Source: Algibacter mikhailovii (lineage in GTDB: Bacteria; Bacteroidota; Bacteroidia; Flavobacteriales; Flavobacteriaceae). Taken from it: 64,000 bases of DNA. The stretch covers positions 436,575-500,574 of the forward strand of contig NZ_BMWZ01000001.1 in NCBI RefSeq assembly GCF_014651495.1, read 5' to 3'. The notes below the pieces were generated by a model. The model saw nothing but the letters and a program-made list of their open reading frames with translations, had not been told where the DNA came from and did not search any database. Each line of letters begins with the position of its first letter. Within the stretch, counting starts at the first letter, position 1. Of this stretch, positions 50,991 to 60,488 are shown piece after piece. The position numbers and the translations under genes were made by a program.

Positions 50991-51005
50991 TTTTACATAT
51001 TTGCC
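50991..51005 (+). promoter_or_regulatory. Promoter-like motif upstream of the UDP-GlcNAc epimerase
   Basis: TTTTACATATTTGCC, with CATATTTG at 50996-51003 and a TTG at 50971-50973 (22-base spacing), 28 bases before the ATG. Shares 14 of 15 bases with 49767-49781. Confidence 0.45.
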
Positions 51006-51032
51006 GTGCTATTAACAAAAAACCCAAATTGA

Positions 51033-52016
51033 ATGCTAGAAAATTTAAAAAACAAGACTGTTTTGGTTACTGGAGGTGCAGGTTTCATTGGTTCTAACCT
51101 ATGTGAAACACTGCTCTCAAACAATATAAAAACTGTATGTCTAGACAACTTCTCAACTGGAAAACGTGAGAATATAGATCCTTTTTTAAGTGACAATAAC
51201 TTTAAACTTGTTGTGGGTGATATTAGAAACCTTGATGACTGTCACAAGGCATGTAAAGATGTTGATTATGTATTACATGAAGCGGCTCTAGGTTCTGTTC
51301 CAAGGTCTATTAATGACCCCATAACAACAAATGATGTAAATGTGTCTGGTTTTTTGAACATGCTAGTTGCTGCGAGAGATGCAACCGTAAAGCGTTTTGT
51401 TTATGCAGCTAGCTCATCTACCTATGGAGACCACGAAGCCTTGCCAAAAGTTGAAGACGTAATTGGCAAACCTTTATCACCGTATGCCATTACTAAATAT
51501 GTTAATGAACTTTATGCCGATATATTTCAAAAAGCATATGGACTAGATACAATAGGATTGCGCTATTTTAACGTTTTTGGGCAACGACAAGACCCTAATG
51601 GCGCTTATGCTGCTGTAATACCACTTTTTGTAAAACAATTTATTAATCATGAATCGCCTATGATTAATGGAGACGGCAGTTACTCCAGAGATTTCACGTA
51701 CATAGACAATGTTGTTCAAATGAATATACTTGCTCTAACAACAAATAATGAAACTGCATTGAATACGGTTTATAATGTAGCTTATGGAGATAGAACCACA
51801 CTATTGGAGTTAACTTCTTTACTAAAAGAACATCTTTCAGCATTTGATAATGAAATTAAAAACATTGAAATAAAACACCGTGAAAACAGAGTTGGCGATA
51901 TTCCTCATTCTTTGGCATCTGTTGATAAAGCAAAAAAATTATTAAACTATACCCCCAAATATAATATAAATGATGGCATAAAGGAAGCTGTTAATTGGTA
52001 CTGGAAAAACTTATAG
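51033..52016 (+). CDS. UDP-GlcNAc/UDP-GlcNAcA 4-epimerase-like (WbpP/TviC type)
   Basis: The 327-residue extended SDR has TVLVTGGAGFIGSNLCETLL, CLDNFSTGKRENI, LHEAALGSVPRSINDPITTNDVNVSGFLNML (the SVPRS motif typical of WbpP-type C4 epimerases of N-acetylated sugars), SSSTYGDHEALPKVE, YAITKYVNE, and YFNVFGQRQDPNGAYAAVIP. It should make UDP-GalNAc or UDP-GalNAcA. Together with the dehydrogenase at 53705 this gives UDP-GalNAcA, the precursor pair known from Vi antigen (TviB/TviC). Confidence 0.9.
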   Translation: MLENLKNKTVLVTGGAGFIGSNLCETLLSNNIKTVCLDNFSTGKRENIDPFLSDNNFKLVVGDIRNLDDCHKACKDVDYVLHEAALGSVPRSINDPITTNDVNVSGFLNMLVAARDATVKRFVYAASSSTYGDHEALPKVEDVIGKPLSPYAITKYVNELYADIFQKAYGLDTIGLRYFNVFGQRQDPNGAYAAVIPLFVKQFINHESPMINGDGSYSRDFTYIDNVVQMNILALTTNNETALNTVYNVAYGDRTTLLELTSLLKEHLSAFDNEIKNIEIKHRENRVGDIPHSLASVDKAKKLLNYTPKYNINDGIKEAVNWYWKNL

Positions 52017-52150
52017 GATAATCTTTTTTCTTTAAAAAAGGTTAATTCTGTTTTTAATTAATAAAAAGTTGAAATTAATTTAATTATAGTTGTATTATTT
52101 GTCGCCAAAATTAGCATATGTTCTACCAACTATTATTATCGACGAAACGC

Positions 52151-52180
52151 TTGTTTTACACGATTAATTGCGTAAATTTG
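52151..52180 (+). promoter_or_regulatory. Bacteroidota-type promoter upstream of ugd
   Basis: TTG at 52151-52153, 19 bases, TAAATTTG at 52173-52180: full consensus. It is about 120 bases before the ugd ATG and overlaps the palindrome at 52177-52194. Confidence 0.65.
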
Positions 52181-52194
52181 GCGTAAACGCCAAA
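52177..52194. promoter_or_regulatory. Palindrome at the ugd transcription start region
   Basis: TTTGGCGT-AA-ACGCCAAA: perfect 8-bp arms, GC-containing in an AT-rich region. It begins inside the -7 element and covers the expected +1, an ideal repressor site; as RNA it could form a 5' hairpin. Confidence 0.6.
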
Positions 52195-52301
52195 ACATAT
52201 AGTCCCAAACATGAAAACATCCCTAATTCAGAAAAAAATAATCTTAGCATAACTTTAAAAAAAGCTATTAATTTATAGAGAAAACATTTATACCACAAGA
52301 A

Positions 52302-53681
52302 ATGAAAGTAACAAAGATTTGTTGTATTGGAGCGGGTTACGTCGGCGGTCCAACAATGGCCGTAATTGCCAAGAATAATCCCAATATTAAGGTAACCATT
52401 GTAGATATTAATCAAGAGCGAATTAATGCTTGGAATGATTCAGATACGTCTAACCTTCCTATTTATGAGCCTGGTTTAGCCGGGATTGTCGAAGAAACTA
52501 GAGGAAAGAACTTATTTTTTTCTACGGAAATAGATAAAGCAATCGACGAATCTGAAATGATTTTTATATCCGTAAACACCCCGACCAAAACATATGGTAA
52601 AGGAAAAGGGATGGCTGCAGATTTAAAATATGTAGAACTTTGTGCAAGAAATATAGCCAAAGTTGCTAAAACAGACAAAATTGTTGTTGAAAAATCAACC
52701 TTACCAGTGAGAACAGCTCAAGCTATTAAAAGTATTTTAGACAATACTGGTAGTGATGTTAATTTTAGTATTCTATCCAATCCAGAATTTTTAGCTGAGG
52801 GAACAGCTATCCAAGATTTATTAAACCCGGATCGTGTTTTAATAGGTGGAGAATCAGAAGAAGCTATAGAAAGTTTAGCAAGTATTTATGGAAGTTGGGT
52901 TCCAGAATCACAAATTCTAAGAACCAATGTTTGGTCTTCTGAGTTATCTAAACTTACAGCTAATGCCTTTTTAGCACAGCGTATTTCGTCAATAAATGCC
53001 ATTTCAGAATTATGTGAAAAAACAGAAGCAAATGTTGATGAAGTTGCAAAAGCAATAGGCATGGATTCTAGAATAGGTTCAAAATTCTTGAAATCATCAG
53101 TCGGTTTTGGCGGATCCTGTTTTCAAAAGGACATATTAAATCTTGTATATATAGCAAGAAGTTATAATTTACAGGCCGTAGCAGACTATTGGGAACAAGT
53201 CATTACTTTGAATAATCACCAAAAAAGACGTTTTGCAGATAATTTAATAAGTACACTTTACAATACCGTTTCAGGTAAAAAAATTGGTTTCTTGGGCTGG
53301 GCCTTCAAAAAAGATACGAACGACACTAGAGAATCTGCAGCCATATATGTAGCTGACCATTTATTAAATGAACAAGCGCATATTGCAGTTTATGACCCAA
53401 AAGTATCTTCTGTGAAAATCCAATCGGATCTTAACTATTTAAACACGCGTTCTGAAGATGAAAATAAAAGACTAATTGAAGCTAAGGATTCTCCCTATGA
53501 AGCTTTAAATGATGCTCATGCTGTGGCTATCATGACAGAATGGGATGAATTTAAAACATATGATTGGCATAAAATCTATACTAAAATGAAAAAGCCTGCC
53601 TTTATTTTTGATGGTCGAAATATACTTGATCAATCAAAAATGGAAAAAATAGGTTTTGATTATTATTCAATTGGTAAATAA
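52302..53681 (+). CDS. ugd: UDP-glucose 6-dehydrogenase (eukaryote-like branch)
   Basis: The 459-residue enzyme oxidises UDP-glucose to UDP-glucuronate with two NAD. It begins [22 protein letters not shown] and has [58 protein letters not shown] and the catalytic-Cys segment [20 protein letters not shown], the longer type shared with animal UGDH. Later, [17 protein letters not shown] is conserved. It supplies the epimerase at 49851. A strong promoter with an overlapping palindrome lies at 52151-52194, so it seems separately regulated. Confidence 0.95.
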   Translation: MKVTKICCIGAGYVGGPTMAVIAKNNPNIKVTIVDINQERINAWNDSDTSNLPIYEPGLAGIVEETRGKNLFFSTEIDKAIDESEMIFISVNTPTKTYGKGKGMAADLKYVELCARNIAKVAKTDKIVVEKSTLPVRTAQAIKSILDNTGSDVNFSILSNPEFLAEGTAIQDLLNPDRVLIGGESEEAIESLASIYGSWVPESQILRTNVWSSELSKLTANAFLAQRISSINAISELCEKTEANVDEVAKAIGMDSRIGSKFLKSSVGFGGSCFQKDILNLVYIARSYNLQAVADYWEQVITLNNHQKRRFADNLISTLYNTVSGKKIGFLGWAFKKDTNDTRESAAIYVADHLLNEQAHIAVYDPKVSSVKIQSDLNYLNTRSEDENKRLIEAKDSPYEALNDAHAVAIMTEWDEFKTYDWHKIYTKMKKPAFIFDGRNILDQSKMEKIGFDYYSIGK

Positions 53682-53704
53682 AATACTTTAATAAATAGAA
53701 TATT

Positions 53705-54985
53705 ATGAATACAGAAAAACTAGCAATTATAGGATTGGGTTATGTGGGCTTACCTCTCGCTCGATTATTTGCTACAAAATATTCAGTTGTCGGTTTTGAT
53801 ATTAATGAAAATCGAATTGCTGAATTACAACAAGGCAAAGATACAACTCTAGAAGTAGAAGATGATGTGCTGAAAGCTGTACTTAAAACTAGTTCTGACA
53901 ATAATATTGGATTGTATTGTTCATCTAATATGGACGATATAAAAGATTGTAATTATTATGTCGTTACCGTTCCCACACCTATTGACAAAAATAATAGACC
54001 AGATTTAACACCTTTATATAAGTCTAGTGAAACAGTTGCTCAAGTTCTAAAGAAGGGGGACATCGTAATATATGAATCCACGGTGTACCCCGGTGTTACT
54101 GAAGATGAGTGTGTTCCTATATTAGAGCAAAGTAGTGGCCTAATTTTTAATACGGACTTTTTTGCAGGCTATTCACCGGAACGCATCAATCCAGGTGATA
54201 AGGAACATACTGTTGATAAAATATTAAAAGTAACTGCCGGATCTACGCCTGAAATTGGAGTAAAAGTTAATAACCTCTATGCTAGTGTTATTACTGCAGG
54301 CACACACCTTGCCCCTACTATTAAAGTGGCAGAAGCTGCCAAAGTTATTGAAAACTCACAAAGAGACATCAATATTGCCTTTGTTAACGAACTCGCTAAA
54401 ATATTCAACCTAATGAATATAAATACCCATGATGTTCTTGAGGCGGCAGGCACAAAATGGAATTTTCTTCCTTTCAAGCCAGGTTTAGTTGGTGGGCATT
54501 GTATTGGTGTTGACCCATATTATCTGGCTCAAAAAGCACAAGAAGTTGGCTATCATCCCGAAATCATATTGGCAGGTAGGCGTGTTAATGACAGTATGGG
54601 GCAATATGTAGCCAGTGAGGTAGTAAAAATGATGCTCAAAAATGATTTAAAAGTAAATGGAGCAAAAATTTTGATGCTAGGCATCACTTTTAAAGAAAAC
54701 TGTCCCGATATTCGAAACACCAAAATAGTAGATGTTATAAAACATTTAAAAGAATATGGTCTTGACATCACCATTTATGATCCTTGGGTAAATTCAGAAG
54801 AAGTTAAAAAAGAATACGATTTAGAGGCTACAAACACGCTCCCTCATGAACTTTTTGACACCATAGTGCTTGGTGTGGCCCATTCTGAATTCCTTAAAAT
54901 GAATTTCACCGATTTATTAGTTGAAAATGGTTTAATTTATGATGTAAAAGGAATTATAAAAGAAAATGTAACTGGCAAATTATAA
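53705..54985 (+). CDS. UDP-N-acetyl-hexosamine 6-dehydrogenase (WbpA/WbpO/TviB type)
   Basis: The 426-residue nucleotide-sugar dehydrogenase shows KLAIIGLGYVGLPLARLFA, VVTVPTPIDKNNRPDLTPL, ESTVYPGVTEDECVPILE, GYSPERINPGDKEHTVDKI and the catalytic LVGGHCIGVDPYYLAQKA. Its pattern is that of UDP-GlcNAc/UDP-GalNAc dehydrogenases such as TviB, WbpO and WbpA, which differ from UDP-glucose dehydrogenase. It makes UDP-GlcNAcA or UDP-GalNAcA and pairs with the epimerase at 51033. It starts 23 bases after ugd, so the two dehydrogenases are probably cotranscribed. Confidence 0.92.
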   Translation: MNTEKLAIIGLGYVGLPLARLFATKYSVVGFDINENRIAELQQGKDTTLEVEDDVLKAVLKTSSDNNIGLYCSSNMDDIKDCNYYVVTVPTPIDKNNRPDLTPLYKSSETVAQVLKKGDIVIYESTVYPGVTEDECVPILEQSSGLIFNTDFFAGYSPERINPGDKEHTVDKILKVTAGSTPEIGVKVNNLYASVITAGTHLAPTIKVAEAAKVIENSQRDINIAFVNELAKIFNLMNINTHDVLEAAGTKWNFLPFKPGLVGGHCIGVDPYYLAQKAQEVGYHPEIILAGRRVNDSMGQYVASEVVKMMLKNDLKVNGAKILMLGITFKENCPDIRNTKIVDVIKHLKEYGLDITIYDPWVNSEEVKKEYDLEATNTLPHELFDTIVLGVAHSEFLKMNFTDLLVENGLIYDVKGIIKENVTGKL

Positions 54986-55284
54986 AGTAAATACTGAAAT
55001 TAAATAGCTGAAACTAATTTTACATTCCTTTGATTTTGTGTTAATTTAAAATATCAAATATAATCTTGAAAAATTCTAGTTGAGATTTTACAGCAGTGGA
55101 TATTGGCACTTTCTTTAATTATTTTCCATTACCTCTATTTGTGATGATCCAAGTGAGCATACTTTAGTTGATAATGATAGGAGAAACCAAAAATGGTAAC
55201 TTTTTATTTTTCGTCTATTTATTAATCTATTTAGAATATGGGACTAATAATGTAATTGAATAAAATTGTTAAAAGTATTAAACT
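54986..55284. other. AT-rich intergenic region of about 300 bases
   Basis: No ORF, hairpin or clear promoter consensus seen. It separates the nucleotide-sugar genes from the ATP-grasp gene. Confidence 0.45.
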
Positions 55285-56400
55285 ATGAAAAAAGGTATAA
55301 AAGACATAGCTAATTTAACGTACTTAAATTCTATTTTGATTTATTCATCTTTGAAGGCCTATAACTATTTTACGAAGTTATCACATGCTGCAAAATGGAA
55401 AAACAAGTCAAAAAAATTAATTGACATAAGTGCTGCCAATAAATTATCAAGGGAACAGGAAGATAAAATTATTGGATATTATAAAAATCTGGGTTTTGGC
55501 CATATTAACTTTAATTGGCATAGGTTTTATACGAATTCCAATAAACAATTTTCTGTCAGTTATGTTCCTGAGGATTTATTTTATATGAAAATTGAACCAC
55601 GTTTAAATAAAACCAATTTAACCAAAGCTTTAGCTGATAAAAACTTACTGGACACTATTTTTAAAGATATAAAACAACCTAAAACCGTTATAAAAAATAT
55701 TAATGGATTTTATTACGACTGCGAAAATCTAATTACTAAAGAAATAGCCCATAAAAAATGTGAAAATCAAAAATTAATTATTAAACCAACTATAGAAGCT
55801 GGAGGCGGTAAAAATGTTAATGTTTTTTATACTCATAACGGTGATACTGATTATAAGGATTTTAGTATTGACAAACTTTTTAAAAATTATGATAAGGATT
55901 TTATTGTACAAAAAATAGTAAAACAACATCCTAAAATGAAACAGTTAAATAGTACTTCTTTAAACACTTTTAGGGTAATGAGTTTTTTAAAGGGCACCTC
56001 TGTACAAATTCTATCTATTGTAGTACGTATGGGTAAGGAAGGCTCTATAACTGACAATTCAGCGACAGGAGGTATTGCTTGTGGTGTTAATGAAGACGGC
56101 ACACTTAACGCTATCGGATTTGAAAATAATACTGGAGGCGCTCATACAAGTACCGATGCTGGAATTCCATTCAATCAAATAACACTTCCATTTATTAACG
56201 AAATTAACACTTTGGTTAACAAAATGCATAAAAAAGTGCCCTATTTTCGATTGATTTCTTGGGACTTGGCCGTTGATGAATCGGGTCAATTAGTCTTTGT
56301 CGAATATAATATACATGGGCAAGGTGTAAATATTCATCAGTTAAACAATGGTCCTGTATTAAAAGATATTCTTGAAGAGTCTAGCAAAATAAAAGACTAA
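55285..56400 (+). CDS. Sugar-transfer-associated ATP-grasp protein
   Basis: The 371-residue protein resembles the ATP-grasp family found in polysaccharide clusters (ATPgrasp_ST type, from memory). It has SREQEDKIIGYYKNLGFGHINFNWHRFY in the N-terminal part, QKLIIKPTIEAGGGKNV (ATP-binding Lys and Gly-rich loop), LNTFRVMSFL, VRMGKEGSITDNSATGGIACGVNEDG, and RLISWDLAVDESGQLVFVEYNIHGQG, which contains the metal-binding acidic residues. ATP-grasp enzymes join a carboxylate to an amine or thiol through an acyl phosphate. With a locus that makes several uronic acids, amidation of the sugar carboxyl is possible but unproven. It precedes an MBOAT-SGNH pair. Confidence 0.82.
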   Translation: MKKGIKDIANLTYLNSILIYSSLKAYNYFTKLSHAAKWKNKSKKLIDISAANKLSREQEDKIIGYYKNLGFGHINFNWHRFYTNSNKQFSVSYVPEDLFYMKIEPRLNKTNLTKALADKNLLDTIFKDIKQPKTVIKNINGFYYDCENLITKEIAHKKCENQKLIIKPTIEAGGGKNVNVFYTHNGDTDYKDFSIDKLFKNYDKDFIVQKIVKQHPKMKQLNSTSLNTFRVMSFLKGTSVQILSIVVRMGKEGSITDNSATGGIACGVNEDGTLNAIGFENNTGGAHTSTDAGIPFNQITLPFINEINTLVNKMHKKVPYFRLISWDLAVDESGQLVFVEYNIHGQGVNIHQLNNGPVLKDILEESSKIKD

Positions 56401-56505
56401 CCTGATGCCTTTGTAAAGAACCCATAACTGTTCTAGCACATTAAAATTATAGTCAAAATTAGTTATGCAAACCAATTATCATAACCTTTAAAATGATCAG
56501 TTACT

Positions 56506-57948
56506 ATGCTATTTAATTCTATAGATTTTGCAATTTTTTTGCCCATTGTTTTTCTCCTTTATTGGTTTGTAACACAAAGAAATTTAAAATCACAAAACCT
56601 ATTAATAATTATAGCTAGTTATCTATTTTATGGTTGGTGGGATTATAGATTTTTGGCTCTAATTATTTTTAGTAGTTTGCTAGATTACTCCATAGGTTTA
56701 GGGCTTAGTAAATATGAAGAAAAAAGAAAGCGTAAAGCTCTATTACTTTTAAGTTTGTTTGTTAATCTAGGTTTTTTAGGTTTTTTTAAATATTACAATT
56801 TTTTTCTTGAAAATTTTATAGATGCATTTAGTTTATTTGGCAATAAGATAAGTATTCAAGGACTTAATATCATTTTGCCTGTAGGAATTAGTTTTTATAC
56901 TTTTCAAACCCTTAGCTATACTATTGATGTTTACAAGAAAAAGTTGGAACCAACAAAAGACATTATATCGTTTCTCGCTTTTGTTAGTTTTTTTCCTCAG
57001 CTTGTTGCGGGCCCAATAGAAAGAGCCTCAAATCTACTTCCGCAATTTTATAAAAAAAGAAAGTTTGTCTATTCTCATGCCGTAGATGGAATGAGACAAA
57101 TTCTTTGGGGTCTTTTTAAAAAAGTAGTGATCGCAGATAACTGTGCAACTTTTGCCAATCAAATTTTTGATAATTATTCTGATAATTCGGCAAGTACCCT
57201 ATTTTTTGGAGCTATGTTTTTTACTTTTCAAATTTATGGGGATTTTTCTGGTTATTCGGATATTGCCATTGGAACGTCTCGTTTGTTTGGTTTTAATTTG
57301 ATGAGAAACTTTGCATTCCCCTATTTTTCTAGAGATATTGCTGAATTTTGGAGGCGTTGGCATATATCTCTATCTACTTGGTTTAGAGATTATTTATATA
57401 TTCCTCTTGGTGGAAGTAAGGGCGGGTTAGTAAAAAAGGTTACAAATGTATTTATAATCTTTATTGTAAGCGGGTTTTGGCATGGAGCCAATTGGACTTT
57501 TATCATCTGGGGAGCTCTAAATGCTTTATACTTTATTCCTATAATGTTAATGAAAAAAAACAGAGTTAACACCAACAATGTAGCTGAAGGACGCTTGTTT
57601 CCAACTTTTGTTGAGTTTAGGCAAATTGTTTTTACTTTTTTACTCACAATGATCGCATGGGTGTTTTTTAGGGCGCCTAGTGTTGCGGATGCTTTTCTTT
57701 ATTTAAAAGGGATTTTTAATAATAGTATTTTTACTGTTCCTGATAAATTTAATAATTGGTTAATAACATTATGCTTTATTTTTGTTTTGGTGTTCATTGA
57801 ATGGCTCCAAAGAGAAAAAGAACATACTTTAGAATTGCAAAACACTAATATTCCAAGTTACCTTCGTAGGAGTTTTTATTTAATTATATTTTTTACCATA
57901 TTTTGGTTTGGAGGTTCTCAGCAAGATTTTATTTATTTCCAATTCTAA
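56506..57948 (+). CDS. MBOAT O-acyltransferase (AlgI-like), copy 2
   Basis: The 480-residue polytopic protein is a close paralogue of the minus-strand copy at 45248-46681. The central 150 residues agree almost throughout, including SFYTFQTLSYTIDVYKKKLEP, EFWRRWHISLSTWFRDYLY and VSGFWHGANWTF with the catalytic His. Differences cluster in the first loop, the residues around 180-225 and the C-terminal third. It lies on the opposite strand 10 kb away and is likewise followed by an SGNH-type gene (15-base gap). It moves acyl groups to the periplasm for polymer modification. Confidence 0.95.
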   Translation: MLFNSIDFAIFLPIVFLLYWFVTQRNLKSQNLLIIIASYLFYGWWDYRFLALIIFSSLLDYSIGLGLSKYEEKRKRKALLLLSLFVNLGFLGFFKYYNFFLENFIDAFSLFGNKISIQGLNIILPVGISFYTFQTLSYTIDVYKKKLEPTKDIISFLAFVSFFPQLVAGPIERASNLLPQFYKKRKFVYSHAVDGMRQILWGLFKKVVIADNCATFANQIFDNYSDNSASTLFFGAMFFTFQIYGDFSGYSDIAIGTSRLFGFNLMRNFAFPYFSRDIAEFWRRWHISLSTWFRDYLYIPLGGSKGGLVKKVTNVFIIFIVSGFWHGANWTFIIWGALNALYFIPIMLMKKNRVNTNNVAEGRLFPTFVEFRQIVFTFLLTMIAWVFFRAPSVADAFLYLKGIFNNSIFTVPDKFNNWLITLCFIFVLVFIEWLQREKEHTLELQNTNIPSYLRRSFYLIIFFTIFWFGGSQQDFIYFQF

Positions 57949-57963
57949 TAATTCATTATTGTC

Positions 57964-58854
57964 ATGAAAAATTTCTTTAGTAATTGTTTGAAGTTATTAG
58001 GACTATTTTTATTAATATGCCTGAGCGCTCTAATATTTAATTCCTTCCTGATAAATCATTTCTATAATGGTTACAAAATAAACAAAGAACAAAATATTTT
58101 AATATTAGGCGATTCTCACACAGAACACGCTATTGATGATAATATTTTTACAACAAGTCTCAATTTATCACATAGTGCCGATTCTTATTTTTACTCATAT
58201 TTGAAATTAAGAAAAATAAAAAAAGAAAATCCACAGATTGATAAAGTTCTATTAGGATTGTCAAATCATAATTTGTTTATTGAATACGAAGATAGATGGC
58301 TTTTTAATACTTCCCGTATTAAAAGTAAATTAAGAATTTATATGGATTTAATGAATTTCTCTGAATTTTTGTTTTTATTTAAATCAAATCCTTCAGGAGT
58401 CATACAAGGTTTTATTGAATCTCCAAAATATTCAATAAAACTGATAATTAAGGGAGGTGCTTTAAAGGAAAGAGATTTAGGAAGGTTTCAATCTTCTCAA
58501 AGAAATAGCTTAAAGGAAGCCATTAATCGTATTAAAAAGAGTAAGAAACAAAGGGTTCTAGAATATTCAAAAATAGAAACTGAATATTTGTTTAAAATTG
58601 TTGATTTCTGTAACAAAAACAATATTGAACTAATCTTTGTTAGTACACCTTTACACCCTGAATACACCAAAAGAAAAGAAAACGAATTTCAATTATTAGA
58701 TGAATTTTATAGTTCAAGCCTATCTCAGTTTAAATTTTTTAATTGCTCTAAATTTGATCTTTCTGATGGTTATTTCCAGGATTTGGACCATTTAAATGAC
58801 AAGGGAGCTAAATTATTTACATCATACTTAATGAAAAAATTGGATGATAATTAA
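57964..58854 (+). CDS. Membrane-anchored SGNH-like protein, partner of MBOAT copy 2
   Basis: The 296-residue protein has an N-terminal membrane segment (LKLLGLFLLICLSALIFNSFLI). A periplasmic domain follows with NILILGDSHTEHAID (block I, GDS with adjacent His) near residue 45 and QDLDHLNDKGAKLF near the end, which gives the Asp and His of an SGNH-type triad. It shares topology but little sequence with the partner of MBOAT copy 1 at 44313, so the two pairs probably modify different positions or sugars. It is cotranscribed with the MBOAT gene. Confidence 0.78.
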   Translation: MKNFFSNCLKLLGLFLLICLSALIFNSFLINHFYNGYKINKEQNILILGDSHTEHAIDDNIFTTSLNLSHSADSYFYSYLKLRKIKKENPQIDKVLLGLSNHNLFIEYEDRWLFNTSRIKSKLRIYMDLMNFSEFLFLFKSNPSGVIQGFIESPKYSIKLIIKGGALKERDLGRFQSSQRNSLKEAINRIKKSKKQRVLEYSKIETEYLFKIVDFCNKNNIELIFVSTPLHPEYTKRKENEFQLLDEFYSSSLSQFKFFNCSKFDLSDGYFQDLDHLNDKGAKLFTSYLMKKLDDN

Positions 58855-59380
58855 TGTATTTCTGAATGTGTTATAGTTCCTTTTACCTCAAGTTTGACAA
58901 CAACCAGATTTTATATATAATCCAAAATATCTTAAAAGGAGCTAACTAGAATGGTAATCGGTATGCTTCAATAATTTTAACAGGATTGGAATAACGAACC
59001 TCCAATTTATGAACACTATTTATGAATTTGAATTTTTCATATGTTTAAGTAATTAATTATCATGTAAGTCTTCCGAAGGTTCTGAAGTATGCCATTTTAT
59101 CGAATTCTGTTATACCAGAAAAAAAAATGTAACAACAAAATTTTAATAACATATTGCAAGTTATTCGAGATATGAAATGTCCCTTAATATTATTTAAAAA
59201 CTTACGAGACATTAAACCGAATATTTTAATCGATTGACGAAAAAATAAGTAGAAATTTACCTCTTTTTTCATCTTTACAAAAGATTTTCGAATTTAGAAT
59301 TGATTTTAATTAAATAATAGTCATAGTTTCACGAATTAATTTCATTGCCCTCTAAAAAAGAACACTGATCAAATATAACC
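58855..59380. other. AT-rich intergenic region of about 530 bases
   Basis: No credible gene; the 70-residue minus-strand frame at 59060-59272 has no motif or signal peptide. No hairpin terminator and no exact TAnnTTTG element seen. Confidence 0.5.
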
Positions 59381-60475
59381 ATGAGTAAAAATAAAATTTC
59401 GTTTATTATTGGAACACTGGGTGCAGGAGGTGCAGAACGTGTAGTCACAACACTTTCAAATGAACTTGTAGAGAACTACGACGTTCATATTATATTACTC
59501 ACAAAATGTGAACCTTTTTACAAGCTTAACACTCGAGTTAAGTTGTATTTTTGCCGGGAAGCATATAAACCAAGTAATAATATTTTTCAAGCATTAAAAG
59601 GCAATTATTCTCTATATAAAACTATATCTGGTTACTTAAAAAAAGAAAAAATAAATTTAGCCATAGGTTTTATGACGGGTGCGAATAATTTAGCGATTTT
59701 AGCGTCTCGAAAAAATAATATTCCTTGTATAATTAGCCAAAGGATTTATTCGAAAAAATCAAGCACTAAACTTTCAAACCGGGTTATAAGAAATTTCTTA
59801 TACCGAAAGGCAAGTTTTTTAGTCGTTCAAACTACTGAAATTAAAGCTGAATTTGAATCCATACTTGAAAGCAACAAAATAGTTATTTTAAAAAATCCCA
59901 TTTCACCAGAACTATCTGAAGCTCGTGATGTCGAATTTAAGAAAGAAAACATCATTTTAAACATTGGACGATTATCAAGTCAAAAAGCGCAAGATGTTTT
60001 GATTAGAGCTTTTGCCAATATAGAAAATGAAAATTGGAAATTAATAATAATTGGGAAAGGAGAAAAGCAAAAAAACTATGAAGCATTAATCGATGAGTTG
60101 AATTTAAAGAAAAAAGTAGAGCTAATGGGTCGTTCAAAAGATATAGCTCATTATTATAATAAATCTAAAATATTTGCTTTCACATCCATTTTTGAAGGAT
60201 TCCCAAATGCACTAACAGAAGCTATGCATTTTGGATTGCCATGTATCTCTACAGACTGTCCCACAGGTCCTTCAAAATTAATAAATAATAATCATAATGG
60301 CTATCTAATACCAATGGGTGATCAAAAACAGTTGGAGCATTGTTTATCAAGTCTCATTCAAAATAAAAACTTAAGAGACAAGTTTGGAAGCAATGCTCGT
60401 AAAAGCGTGCAATCCTATAAAGCTGATGCTGTTACTTTGGAGTGGATTGGTTTATTTGAAAAATTACTAAATTAG
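59381..60475 (+). CDS. Glycosyltransferase family 4 (GT-B)
   Basis: The 364-residue enzyme has the GT4 layout: ISFIIGTLGAGGAERVVTTLSNEL at the N-terminus (the GAGGAER acceptor loop), NIGRLSSQKAQDVLIRAFANI, and the donor site FTSIFEGFPNALTEAMHFGLPCISTDCPTGP with the EGFPN..E motif. The sequence style resembles PglH/PglJ-type GalNAc transferases, which fits a locus that makes UDP-GalNAc-related sugars, but the donor cannot be fixed. It starts a run of glycosyltransferase, flippase and polymerase genes with gaps of 13 and 1 bases. Confidence 0.92.
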   Translation: MSKNKISFIIGTLGAGGAERVVTTLSNELVENYDVHIILLTKCEPFYKLNTRVKLYFCREAYKPSNNIFQALKGNYSLYKTISGYLKKEKINLAIGFMTGANNLAILASRKNNIPCIISQRIYSKKSSTKLSNRVIRNFLYRKASFLVVQTTEIKAEFESILESNKIVILKNPISPELSEARDVEFKKENIILNIGRLSSQKAQDVLIRAFANIENENWKLIIIGKGEKQKNYEALIDELNLKKKVELMGRSKDIAHYYNKSKIFAFTSIFEGFPNALTEAMHFGLPCISTDCPTGPSKLINNNHNGYLIPMGDQKQLEHCLSSLIQNKNLRDKFGSNARKSVQSYKADAVTLEWIGLFEKLLN

Positions 60476-60488
60476 AAAAAACACCAAA

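Noticed and set aside
59060-59272. 70-residue minus-strand ORF between SGNH partner 2 and the GT4 gene
   Set aside because: No family features and composition of random AT-rich sequence; not listed as a gene.
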